This document shows positions 39,044 to 46,743 of a stretch of DNA of 64,000 bases, in pieces (the stretch's first letter is position 1; each line of letters starts with the position of its first letter). This stretch comes from Hymenobacter volaticus (GTDB lineage Bacteria > Bacteroidota > Bacteroidia > Cytophagales > Hymenobacteraceae), in contig NZ_CP095064.1 in NCBI RefSeq assembly GCF_022921055.1, positions 1 to 64,000 on the forward strand, given 5' to 3'. The notes beneath the pieces were generated by a model that was given only the letters and a program-made list of their open reading frames with translations, was not told where the DNA came from and did not search any database. The position numbers were made by a program, and so were the translations under genes.

Positions 39044-40003
39044 TCAAGCTGCATACGCCGGAACTGGCACGGGCTCCGCAACCAAGTAGGCCGCCCCAAA
39101 CACGCCTGCGCTGTCACCGAGGAGGGGTTTAACTATCGGCGCCTCAAACTGATGGTCAAAAATGTGTTGCTGAATTTTAGCGACGCCTGCTTCATAGAGA
39201 CAGTCAATGTTGCCTACCCCGCCGCCAATCACAATCACATCGGGGTCAAGAAGGTTGATTACATTGCTGAGCGCGAGCCCGAAAAAGTTGAGCAGGCGCT
39301 CCATCGTTTGGCTTGCGGCGGCGTCGTGGCCCCGGCCGGCGCGTTCCACTATTTCTGGCAGGCTACGCGGCTGCTGGCTGTGGCGGGCATAAAACCGCTC
39401 CAAGGATGGACCGGCCAAAATGCTTTCCGTGCAACCGGTTTTACCGCAAAAGCATAGGTCCCCTCCCATCGTACTCAGGTAGTTGTGGCCCCACTCGCCG
39501 GCAATACCGTGGTAGCCCTCCAGAATTTGTCCGTTCACAACTAGGCCGCCGCCCACGCCGGTACCGAGGATGATGCCGAATACCACTTTGGCATTGGGAA
39601 AGCGCTTTTTCACGACGCCCAGCCGGGTTTCGGCCAGGGCGAAGCAGTTGGCATCGTTGGCCAGGGCTACGCGCATACCCAGCAGTTGCTCGAGGTCGGC
39701 GCGCACGGGCTGGCCGTTGAGCACCGTCGCATTACAGTTCTTCATAAGCCCCGACTTCGGGATGGTCGTGCCGGGCGTGCCAATGCCCACTTGCTCGGCG
39801 CGGTAGCCGGCTGCCGCCTCCAGGTGCTGCACTAATTGGGCTACCTGGCCGAGGATGTGGCTGTAGCCGTGCGCTACCCCCGTGGGTACACGGTGCCGGA
39901 ATAAGACCTCCGGTTCTTGGGCCGACTTTAAAATGACACCCTCTATTTTAGTGCCGCCCAGGTCGATACCCCACAGGTTGTGTTGTTGATTGAAGTGTGC
40001 CAT
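39044..40003 (-). CDS. ROK-family sugar kinase (probable manno/fructo/glucokinase)
   Basis: 319 residues from ATG 40003; the open frame extends 27 codons further but without ROK sequence. Features: N-terminal phosphate loop GIDLGGTKIEG, ALANDANCFALAE with the catalytic Asp, GIILGTGVGGGLVVNGQ, AGEWGHNYL with the Glu-His pair, and the zinc-binding CFCGKTGCTES motif. It phosphorylates a free hexose in the cytoplasm. Next to beta-mannosidase and GH130 pathway genes, mannose or the glucose released by GH130 are likely substrates; the exact sugar is inference. Confidence 0.92.
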   Translation of the reverse strand: MAHFNQQHNLWGIDLGGTKIEGVILKSAQEPEVLFRHRVPTGVAHGYSHILGQVAQLVQHLEAAAGYRAEQVGIGTPGTTIPKSGLMKNCNATVLNGQPVRADLEQLLGMRVALANDANCFALAETRLGVVKKRFPNAKVVFGIILGTGVGGGLVVNGQILEGYHGIAGEWGHNYLSTMGGDLCFCGKTGCTESILAGPSLERFYARHSQQPRSLPEIVERAGRGHDAAASQTMERLLNFFGLALSNVINLLDPDVIVIGGGVGNIDCLYEAGVAKIQQHIFDHQFEAPIVKPLLGDSAGVFGAAYLVAEPVPVPAYAA

Positions 40004-40077
40004 GTAGTAAATATTAGTTGGAGAGTTGCCGGAAAACCAGCGCCTCCTATAGTTGAGAAAGGAGAAGCAAATGCTGC

Positions 40078-41160
40078 TTACCACCCCAGGCTGCTCTTTA
40101 GGTAGGCGATGAGCTCAGCGGCAATAAGCTGATGCTCTGCCAGGCTAGGATGGCTGTCGCAGCCACTGGTATAGCTGCGCGAAAAGAAAAACTTATGCAC
40201 CCCCGCATCGCCCGTCGCGTTGGCCTGCGCAACTACGCTCGTTAAGTAACGCTGCAACACGGTCGTGAGCCGGGCGTCAGCCATGGGACTGGTCAGGCAC
40301 ACCAGTTGCGCCTTGGGGTAGTGCCGGCGCAGTTTCTGCAGAAACGATAGGTAATTGCGGCAAAACGCCGCCGAGTCCTGTACCCCGTCGTTTTGACCCA
40401 GGCAAACGGTGACTAGGTCGGGCTGGTAGCGGCGGAAGTCCCACGGCAGCAGGTTCTCGCGCAGGTTGATTTTATCGTATACCTGGGGCATAACCAGCGG
40501 TAAGTCGCAGCAACTGTGCATCAGGCCGATGCCCGATACTGCGGTTAGCTGCCACTCGGCGCTTAGGGCCCGGGCGGTGGTAGGGCCATACGCCTGGTAG
40601 GCATTGTGCTGATCTTGCCATTGCCCCTTCCCGCACGGCACCACCGATTCATCGCTGCCCGTGCCACAGGTGATGGAGTTGCCGATAAACTCGATGCGCC
40701 GCGTAGGCCGGGCCGCCGGGGGAAGCAGCTGGGCGCAGTGCAGGCCCACAAACTCCAGGTAGCCGATGTTCGATTCAGTGTTTTTGCACACCGTGAGCGT
40801 GTGGACCTGGCCGGGTAGATTCTCGGCTACGGTCACCGTGTTTTCTTTCCCCGTTAAGAGTAGGCGTGACAGCTTGCCGTCTACTACCACTTCCAGGTAA
40901 TTGTGCTTGCCCCACAGCATCTCATCGTTGACGACCACTGCGCAGGACGGTCCCGCAAACCGAGCGGTGAAGTACGCCCCTGGCGCCCAGCAGCGGGGCT
41001 TTTTGACGTCGCTGAAATCGATGCGCCCAGTGTACTGAATATTCTGGTTGTCGGCTGCATAGAAGGTAGTCGGCTTGGGCGGCTGTGCTGCCAACGTAGG
41101 CAGCGACAGAACCAGTAGCACGGCGGCGACGTATTTCAGGTGAGAAAGCAGAGAACGCAT
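40078..41160 (-). CDS. CE2-type SGNH carbohydrate acetyl esterase, secreted
   Basis: 360 residues from ATG 41160; signal peptide VAAVLLVLSLPTLAAQ. Residues about 25-145 are the N-terminal jelly-roll of carbohydrate esterase family 2 (YTGRIDFSDVKKPRCWAPGA). The SGNH hydrolase domain follows: catalytic Ser in EFIGNSITCGTGSD, oxyanion Asn in CLGQNDG, and CDSHPSLAEH near the C-terminus with the catalytic His. CE2 enzymes remove O-acetyl groups from mannan- and xylan-type polymers. The upstream esterase gene ends 10 bases before this start, so the two are co-transcribed. Confidence 0.9.
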   Translation of the reverse strand: MRSLLSHLKYVAAVLLVLSLPTLAAQPPKPTTFYAADNQNIQYTGRIDFSDVKKPRCWAPGAYFTARFAGPSCAVVVNDEMLWGKHNYLEVVVDGKLSRLLLTGKENTVTVAENLPGQVHTLTVCKNTESNIGYLEFVGLHCAQLLPPAARPTRRIEFIGNSITCGTGSDESVVPCGKGQWQDQHNAYQAYGPTTARALSAEWQLTAVSGIGLMHSCCDLPLVMPQVYDKINLRENLLPWDFRRYQPDLVTVCLGQNDGVQDSAAFCRNYLSFLQKLRRHYPKAQLVCLTSPMADARLTTVLQRYLTSVVAQANATGDAGVHKFFFSRSYTSGCDSHPSLAEHQLIAAELIAYLKSSLGW

Positions 41161-41170
41161 CGTAAAGAAG

Positions 41171-42670
41171 CTAGAGTTTGCTGGCCGCGCCCGTTGGCAC
41201 ATCGGTACGGAACGGCACCGCCGGCAGGCCTTCGCGGTTGTAGAGGTTGCCCAGGGGGTTGTTGGCCCAGCTATAGCGCACGGCTACTGGCACCGGTACG
41301 GCCGCGCAAGTCAACACCACTTTGGTTGGACCGGCAAGTGTCGCGGCGGCCCAATGAAACTGCCCATCAAGCCCGGCTACGGCAAAGCCACTGAGCGTCG
41401 TGGTTCCGCTTCTCAGCATCAGGCCCGAGCCCGTGTTGCCGAACGTCAGGCGCACCTGCTTATCGTCCACGCGCATGCGTTGGAAAGTGGGGCCGGTGGC
41501 TACTATTTTCTTATCGCCGTACGCCACTTGGCGTGCTACCAGCGCTAGGCGGTGACCCACGTCCTGCTTATTGGCGGGGTGAATGTCGTCGGGGTCGCCT
41601 AGGTCGATGGCCACGGCCATGCCCGTGCGGGGTAGGGCCAGCGCCAGCGCCTGGGCTTCGCGCACTTCGGCCCAGTCGGAAGGGCCGGGCAAGGGTAGAG
41701 TTTTAGTGAAGTTGGCGAGCTGCACAAACAAGAAGGGCAACTCAACTCCCCAATGGGCGCGCCAATCACGGATAAGGGCTGGAAACAGGGTGCGATACTG
41801 CGCGCCCCGGCCGGTGTTGCTTTCACCCTGGTACCAGATAACCCCCTTCAGCGCGTAGGGGTGCAAGGGCGCTATCATGCCGTTGTAGAGCACGGTAGGC
41901 GTAATTTGAGCATCTTTCTCGGGCGTAGCCGGGCGAGCCGGGCGCTGCGTTAAAGCGGCTAGTGGGGCTTGGAAATCGGGCAGCTGACGCAGGGATTCGG
42001 CACTCACCCAAGCTTCGGCCGGCGTACCGCCCCAGGGGCTGCTGATTATCCCAATCGGCACGTGATAGTGCTGGTGCAAGTCGCGGGCAAAAAAGTACGC
42101 CACGGCCGAGAAGCTACCGGCGGTGGCGGGGCTGCACACCTGCCAACTATAGCCTTCGCTCTCTTTTTGGGGCTGATACGCCACCACTTTCTGCACCGTA
42201 AACTGCCGGATCTGCGGGAAGTTGGCCATGGCTACTTCCTGTTCGGCATTCAGAATCAGGGGGTACGCCCCAGGGGCCGGGGCGTTTTTGTCGCGCAGCG
42301 GCAGCTCCATGTTCGACTGACCGGAAGCTAGCCACACGTCGCCTACCAGCACATCTTCCACCGTGAGCGTATTCTGCCCTTTGATAGTAATCGTGTACGG
42401 CCCACCAGCCGGCGTGGCGGGTAGGGTTACCTGCCACCGTCCCGCCGCATTGGGAGTGGCTGAGTAGCTGTGCCCCCGGAAGGTTACCCCTACCTGCTCG
42501 CCGGACGCCGCCCAGCCCCACACGGGCACCGGCACGTCGCGCTGCACAACCATGTGGTTGCCCACCAGCGCCGGCAGGCGCACCGTTGCGTGAGCCGTCG
42601 AGCCTAGGCTGGCGGTTAGCATCATTAGCAGTTTCTTAGGGTTGCTGAGGTACATAAAAAGGAAAGACAT
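41171..42670 (-). CDS. Sialate O-acetylesterase-family (SASA) acetyl esterase, secreted
   Basis: 499 residues (start 42670, or MYLSNPKKLL at 42655) with a signal-like segment ending STAHA. Motifs of the SASA family (PF03629): LPALVGNHMVVQRDVPVPVW, the nucleophile Ser in WLASGQSNMELPL, GVIWYQGESNTGRG, and DDIHPANKQDVGHR with the Asp-His pair. Family members deacetylate diverse sugars, not only sialic acid. In this operon, between beta-mannosidase and a CE2 esterase, acetylated (galacto)glucomannan oligosaccharides are the likely target (inference). Confidence 0.92.
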   Translation of the reverse strand: MSFLFMYLSNPKKLLMMLTASLGSTAHATVRLPALVGNHMVVQRDVPVPVWGWAASGEQVGVTFRGHSYSATPNAAGRWQVTLPATPAGGPYTITIKGQNTLTVEDVLVGDVWLASGQSNMELPLRDKNAPAPGAYPLILNAEQEVAMANFPQIRQFTVQKVVAYQPQKESEGYSWQVCSPATAGSFSAVAYFFARDLHQHYHVPIGIISSPWGGTPAEAWVSAESLRQLPDFQAPLAALTQRPARPATPEKDAQITPTVLYNGMIAPLHPYALKGVIWYQGESNTGRGAQYRTLFPALIRDWRAHWGVELPFLFVQLANFTKTLPLPGPSDWAEVREAQALALALPRTGMAVAIDLGDPDDIHPANKQDVGHRLALVARQVAYGDKKIVATGPTFQRMRVDDKQVRLTFGNTGSGLMLRSGTTTLSGFAVAGLDGQFHWAAATLAGPTKVVLTCAAVPVPVAVRYSWANNPLGNLYNREGLPAVPFRTDVPTGAASKL

Positions 42671-42791
42671 ACGATGGGCAACGGAACTACGCGGGGGCCT
42701 GCTTCGGGTGAAAGCTATTGGCCAGCAGCTGACTTCTAGATCTCGGCCACTCGCGCTTCAAAGCGGGGTAGCTGGTCAGCCCCTCGGCTGG

Positions 42792-42911
42792 CTATTGGGC
42801 TTCGGCGGAGTCTAATGCGAGCAGCTGCTTTACCATGTCGAGGGTTAAGGTTCGGGGGTTCTTCTCATTCTTTAGTTGTTCTACCGACTTGCGGGTCGCT
42901 TCCAGGGCAGT
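42792..42911 (-). pseudogene. Short C-terminal coding remnant between esterase and beta-mannosidase
   Basis: A start-less minus-strand frame encodes LEATRKSVEQLKNEKNPRTL then TLDMVKQLLALDSAEAQ and a stop. It reads like the end of a real protein, but the upstream part is missing. I cannot name the family. It occupies most of an otherwise empty 287-base gap inside the operon. Confidence 0.35.
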
Positions 42912-42957
42912 GTGCTGCTCCTATTGGGGAAGGCTACTCGGTAAGCCATTAGGCACT

Positions 42958-45591
42958 TTAGAACGCGTCGGCTAGAGTGCGCACCACTAGGCGCTTGCGG
43001 AGTTCGTTGGGCGAGGTTTCGCCTTCGCTTTTAAAAGTCAAAGTTTTGGTTTCCCCGGGCAGCAAGTCGAAATAGTTGTCTTCAAAAAAGCCGTCGCCTT
43101 GGCTCAGGGACAGCCATACTTCCCGTGCAAGGGTCTTGCTCTTGAGGGTGACCTGGTAAGTGCTGTCGGTGGTGCGGGCCCAAGTGGCGGTGATAGTGGC
43201 TTTAGGCAGCGCCATTTCCTTGGGTGAAGCGAAATAGTGCGTGTTCGTCGAAAGCGGTTGGTTGCCGGCCGTCAATCCGCAGTGCAGCACCACGCGCTTG
43301 GGGTCATGGCCGTTGAGCAGCGTGGCCTTCGGAATATCGAGGTACGCCTGGCTAGTTAGCGGGGCTACTTGCACGGAGGCAGTTTGCTTGTGCAGTACCT
43401 TCCCGTTAAGGTCAAGCAAGCGTACTTGCAAGCTGGCGGGCGTAGCTGTGGTGCGGTCCGACACCACGTAGAAGCGCACTTGGTCGCCTTCTTCGTGAGG
43501 GCTCACCAGCACGGGCGCGTAGAAGCGCTTGGCGTAGTACTGCAGCGCTTTCCAGCGCCCGTAATAGTCGATACTCGACCACGAGGCCACGCCCCAACAG
43601 TCGTCCAGCTGCCAGTACATCGAACCCATCGTGCGAGGACGGCTGCGGCGCAGGTGCTCGGCGCTGAGCTTAATGGCCTGGGCTTGCAGCACTTGGCTCA
43701 CGTACAGAAAGGAGGCGAAGTCCTTGGGTTGTTTGTAGTCGCGCAGCAAATACTCTTTCAGGCGCGGATTACCCACGGCGCTACGCTGGTGCTCCTTCAT
43801 CACGGGGGAGGCGATGTCGTGGTCGGCGGGCAAGGTGAACTGGGCCACGGATTTCAGCTCCGGGAATGACTGAAAGCCGTACTCGCTCATAAAGCGGGGC
43901 ACCTGCTTTTCATAGTTGGCGATGGGCGCCGTACCGCCCCACACGTCCCAATAATGCATGTCGCCGTTGGTTTGCGAACCGGCCATGTCTTCGAAGTCGG
44001 CCGAGGGGCTCGATGACAGGTAAGGCCGGCTAGGGTCTTCCGTCTTCAGCACCGTCGGAATCAGGTCGCGGTAGAGCTTGAGGTAGTTGCTCCACACTTC
44101 CAGCTTGTGCACGCCCATTTTTTCGGGCACGCCCCACTGCTGCCAGGCAACTTCGTTCTCGTTGTTGCCCACCCAAATAGCAATGCTTGGGTGGTCGCGC
44201 AGACGGCGCACTTGGTAGGTGACTTCCTCGCGCACGTTGTTGTTGAAGGCCTCGTCCCCGGGGTAGAACGAGCAGGCAAACAGAAAGTCCTGCCACACCA
44301 GCAAGCCCATTTCGTCGCAGGTGTCGTAGAAATATTGATTCTCGTAGATGCCGCCGCCCCATACGCGCACCATGTTCATGTTGCAGTCCTTGGCGGCTTG
44401 CAGCAGCCGGTGGTAGCGCTGATTGGTGACGCGCGTCTGGAAAATGTCGGCGGGAATCCAGTTCACGCCCTTGGCAAAAATCGGAATGCCATTTACCACA
44501 AACTCGAAGGATTTGCCATACGCATCCTTTTCGCGGCGTAGCTCCACGGTGCGCAAACCAATGCGCGTACGCGCGTCGTCAAGGGGCTTGCCGCTCTGCA
44601 CCAAGTGAGCGGTAAAGGAGTAAAGCGGCTGGGCGCCGTAGCCAGCTGGGTACCATAATTGCGGGCTAGGTAAGCGCAAGTCGGCCGTTAAGGCGTGGCG
44701 GTTGGGTTGCAAGGTTACGGCCTGCTCAACCCGAGGGCCGGGCTTCCCATCCGGGCTGGTTGTTTCAACTACCAAGGTTGCGGGGCCGCTAGCGGCGGCC
44801 GCGCCTTCGTACGTCAGAACTAGGCTAAGCTGCGCGGCTTGGGGGCTTAATTGGCGCTGCACTACGTGAAAATCGGTGATTTTGGCGGCGTCCCAGGCTT
44901 CGAGCTGTACCGGCTGCCAAATGCCGGAGGTAATAAACCTAGGTCCCCAGTCCCATCCATAATGGTAGGGTGCTTTGCGGGTGTAAGGGCTTAGCACCGG
45001 GCCTTTCTCGCCCACGATTCCCATGGCCTGTTCATCGTTAATAGCAAATAGATTGTAGCCATACTTCTGAGGTAGGCCGGCTACCTCATTCAGCGGTGAG
45101 CGGAAGTGTACCAGTAAGCGGTTGGTTCCAACCTTCAGCTGAGGCTTAGCTTCAATGCGCCATTCCCGAAACATATTGTCGGTGTGCAAAATGGCTTGGT
45201 CGTTGAGCGTGACATCCGTGTAGGTATCAAGCCCCTTGAAGACCAGTTCTAAGTGCTGACGCTGGAGCATAGCTGGCGTCACGTCGAAGGTTGTTTCGTA
45301 GTCCCAATCGGTGTGGCCTATCCACTGTAGCTTCATTTCGTTGTCGCGGTACAGCGGGTCTTCTATCTGCTTGGTAGCCAATAGATCCGTGTGTACGCAG
45401 CCGGGTACTGTAGCCGGAGCCCAGTTGTCTTTGCCTGCTTGGCGAAAGCGCCAGCCCGTGAGAATCGGCTGAATGGTTTTGTTGCTAGCTAAGCCAGGAG
45501 CAGTTGCGGCTTGCTGTGCTACTGCCGGCGGCAAAGACAGCAAAGACAAAAGGCCCGCGAAACCTAAAAAAATGGTGGAAAATTGATGCAC
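42958..45591 (-). CDS. GH2 exo-beta-mannosidase, secreted
   Basis: 877 residues; signal FSTIFLGFAGLLSLLSLPPA ending AVAQ. The start of the mature part (WRFRQAGKDNWAPATVPGCV HTDLL region) and LVFKGLDTYTDVTLN are the beta-mannosidase form of the GH2 sugar-binding domain, followed by YHYGWDWGPRFITSGIWQPV. The barrel has MVRVWGGGIYEN, the acid/base Glu in AIWVGNNENEVAW, the nucleophile Glu in RFMSEYGFQSFP and GSMYWQLDDCWGVASWSSID. It removes terminal beta-mannose from manno-oligosaccharides in the periplasm. First gene of the minus-strand operon. A 37-codon fragment of a paralogue lies at 11993. Confidence 0.96.
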   Translation of the reverse strand: MHQFSTIFLGFAGLLSLLSLPPAVAQQAATAPGLASNKTIQPILTGWRFRQAGKDNWAPATVPGCVHTDLLATKQIEDPLYRDNEMKLQWIGHTDWDYETTFDVTPAMLQRQHLELVFKGLDTYTDVTLNDQAILHTDNMFREWRIEAKPQLKVGTNRLLVHFRSPLNEVAGLPQKYGYNLFAINDEQAMGIVGEKGPVLSPYTRKAPYHYGWDWGPRFITSGIWQPVQLEAWDAAKITDFHVVQRQLSPQAAQLSLVLTYEGAAAASGPATLVVETTSPDGKPGPRVEQAVTLQPNRHALTADLRLPSPQLWYPAGYGAQPLYSFTAHLVQSGKPLDDARTRIGLRTVELRREKDAYGKSFEFVVNGIPIFAKGVNWIPADIFQTRVTNQRYHRLLQAAKDCNMNMVRVWGGGIYENQYFYDTCDEMGLLVWQDFLFACSFYPGDEAFNNNVREEVTYQVRRLRDHPSIAIWVGNNENEVAWQQWGVPEKMGVHKLEVWSNYLKLYRDLIPTVLKTEDPSRPYLSSSPSADFEDMAGSQTNGDMHYWDVWGGTAPIANYEKQVPRFMSEYGFQSFPELKSVAQFTLPADHDIASPVMKEHQRSAVGNPRLKEYLLRDYKQPKDFASFLYVSQVLQAQAIKLSAEHLRRSRPRTMGSMYWQLDDCWGVASWSSIDYYGRWKALQYYAKRFYAPVLVSPHEEGDQVRFYVVSDRTTATPASLQVRLLDLNGKVLHKQTASVQVAPLTSQAYLDIPKATLLNGHDPKRVVLHCGLTAGNQPLSTNTHYFASPKEMALPKATITATWARTTDSTYQVTLKSKTLAREVWLSLSQGDGFFEDNYFDLLPGETKTLTFKSEGETSPNELRKRLVVRTLADAF

Positions 45592-45878
45592 AAATGAAAA
45601 AGCGGGAAAGCTGGTTGAAGAAAGAAGGGGCTGAGTCGCACATCATGTGCTGCAACTCATAACCAGCCGCATTCGACCATTACTGCTGACGCAACAGTTC
45701 TGGAATGCGGCCGATTGTGACACAGACGGAGAGCTGGCTTAACCACTAAGGCCTTGCATTAAGCTCTATTTTTCAAATCATTGCAGTGCAATTGGCAGCA
45801 AGGAATAGTATTTCCGACGTTACCCGTAATGCATTACGCGTGGGCACAGGTAGCCACTTCAACTGGTGGCAGCCGGTA

Positions 45879-46419
45879 TTAAAGCAAAAAGCTGATGTCG
45901 CTGTCCTGCCCGCCGTCCTGCACGCACAGCGGGCTTCTTTTATTGATGATGCCTACTCTCCCGTACCTGAATGCGGGTGCCTGAGCCCGGCTGGCCACTG
46001 TTAGACGTAATGTCGAGGCCTGCCACTAGGCCTTGTAGGATTTGTACGGATTAGAAGAGGTCACTTGCATGGATTGAGCCTTAGTAACACTTGCTGCCGA
46101 TTTCACATCATCCAGCATCTAGCCATTAGCATCCAAGAAGTTGCGAAAGTTAGTTTGCGTTACATTGGGCATTTCCTAGGTTTTAACTCATCCTGAGCTT
46201 ATTACCAAAGTAGTAACATTGACTAGTAGCCTTAGCCGAGGAAAGACAGTTGTTGGCACCGGCACTTGTCCCCTTAGTAATGCTCTTCACTAGGCTGGCT
46301 GCTCCGGGTAGGGGCACCCCCGTGGCAGGGGGCACGAAGCTTTGCCCAACCTGGAGTTGAACAAAAGCTGCGGTAGGGCTGCAAGGCAGCACACGGGCAG
46401 GCGGTAAGAAGGCTCTCAT
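45879..46419 (-). pseudogene. SusC-like receptor remnant (leader, signal peptide and plug fragment)
   Basis: Starts at ATG 46419 with MRAFLPPARVLPCSPTAAFV, then LVKSITKGTSAGANN, reminiscent of VKGT.TGA.. of the carboxypeptidase-regulatory domain. After a gap, bases 45879-46080 encode SMQVTSSNPYK, GLDITSNSGQPGSGTRIQVR and, one frame over, RVGIINKRSPLCVQDGGQDS then DISFLL. The intact SusC at 12965 has DITSNSGQPGSGTRIRVRGV, GTINNSDPLYVVDGVQTG, DISFLL at the matching place. Frameshifts, stops and internal deletions make it non-functional, and the barrel is absent. It is a decayed close paralogue in opposite orientation. Confidence 0.8.
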
Positions 46420-46508
46420 TGCTGATAATATTAGGTGAGAGGTAGAAGGCCAAAGGTGCGATAGTTTTTTGCTTATTGTATAATGATATTATATCATTTA
46501 TTTGTATT
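46325..46508 (-). repeat. SusC-type leader copy B (inverted partner at 11728-11935)
   Basis: On the minus strand this runs from the AT-rich palindrome through the ATG at 46419 into the signal peptide. About 130 bases match copy A closely (for example CGCACCTTTGGCCTTCTACC here, TGCACCTTTGGCCTTCTACC in copy A). The two copies are 34.5 kb apart in opposite orientation. Confidence 0.75.
46482..46498. promoter_or_regulatory. Palindromic operator-like site, copy B
   Basis: AATGATATTATATCATT, the reverse complement of the site at 11739-11755, again 62-63 bases before the homologous start codon. It also lies in the shared upstream region of the plus-strand GH97 gene. Confidence 0.45.
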
Positions 46509-46641
46509 AAAATATCGGAAACTGCGGAAAAAATAACACAATTGCTACTGCAACATGTTAATTAGCAAGCTTTTATATCTTAGTTAGGGATGCTGCTATT
46601 ATGTGTAAATCGATACCTAGATGTAATGAATGAGGGTCACC

Positions 46642-46683
46642 ACATTTGATTCAAATGTTGTTTATTGGCATTGCTTAAGCAAT
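46642..46683. promoter_or_regulatory. Two tandem palindromes upstream of GH97-GH5
   Basis: ACATTTGATTCAAATGT (46642-46658, 8-base arms around one base) and ATTGCTTAAGCAAT (46670-46683, perfect) lie 60-100 bases before the GH97 start codon. Their position suggests a dimeric regulator binding site for this operon; the regulator is unknown. Confidence 0.4.
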
Positions 46684-46743
46684 TTTGCTAGGCATCATGC
46701 CCTTACCGTTCGCGCTTATGCTTACTGGCCTTGCCGCACTACT

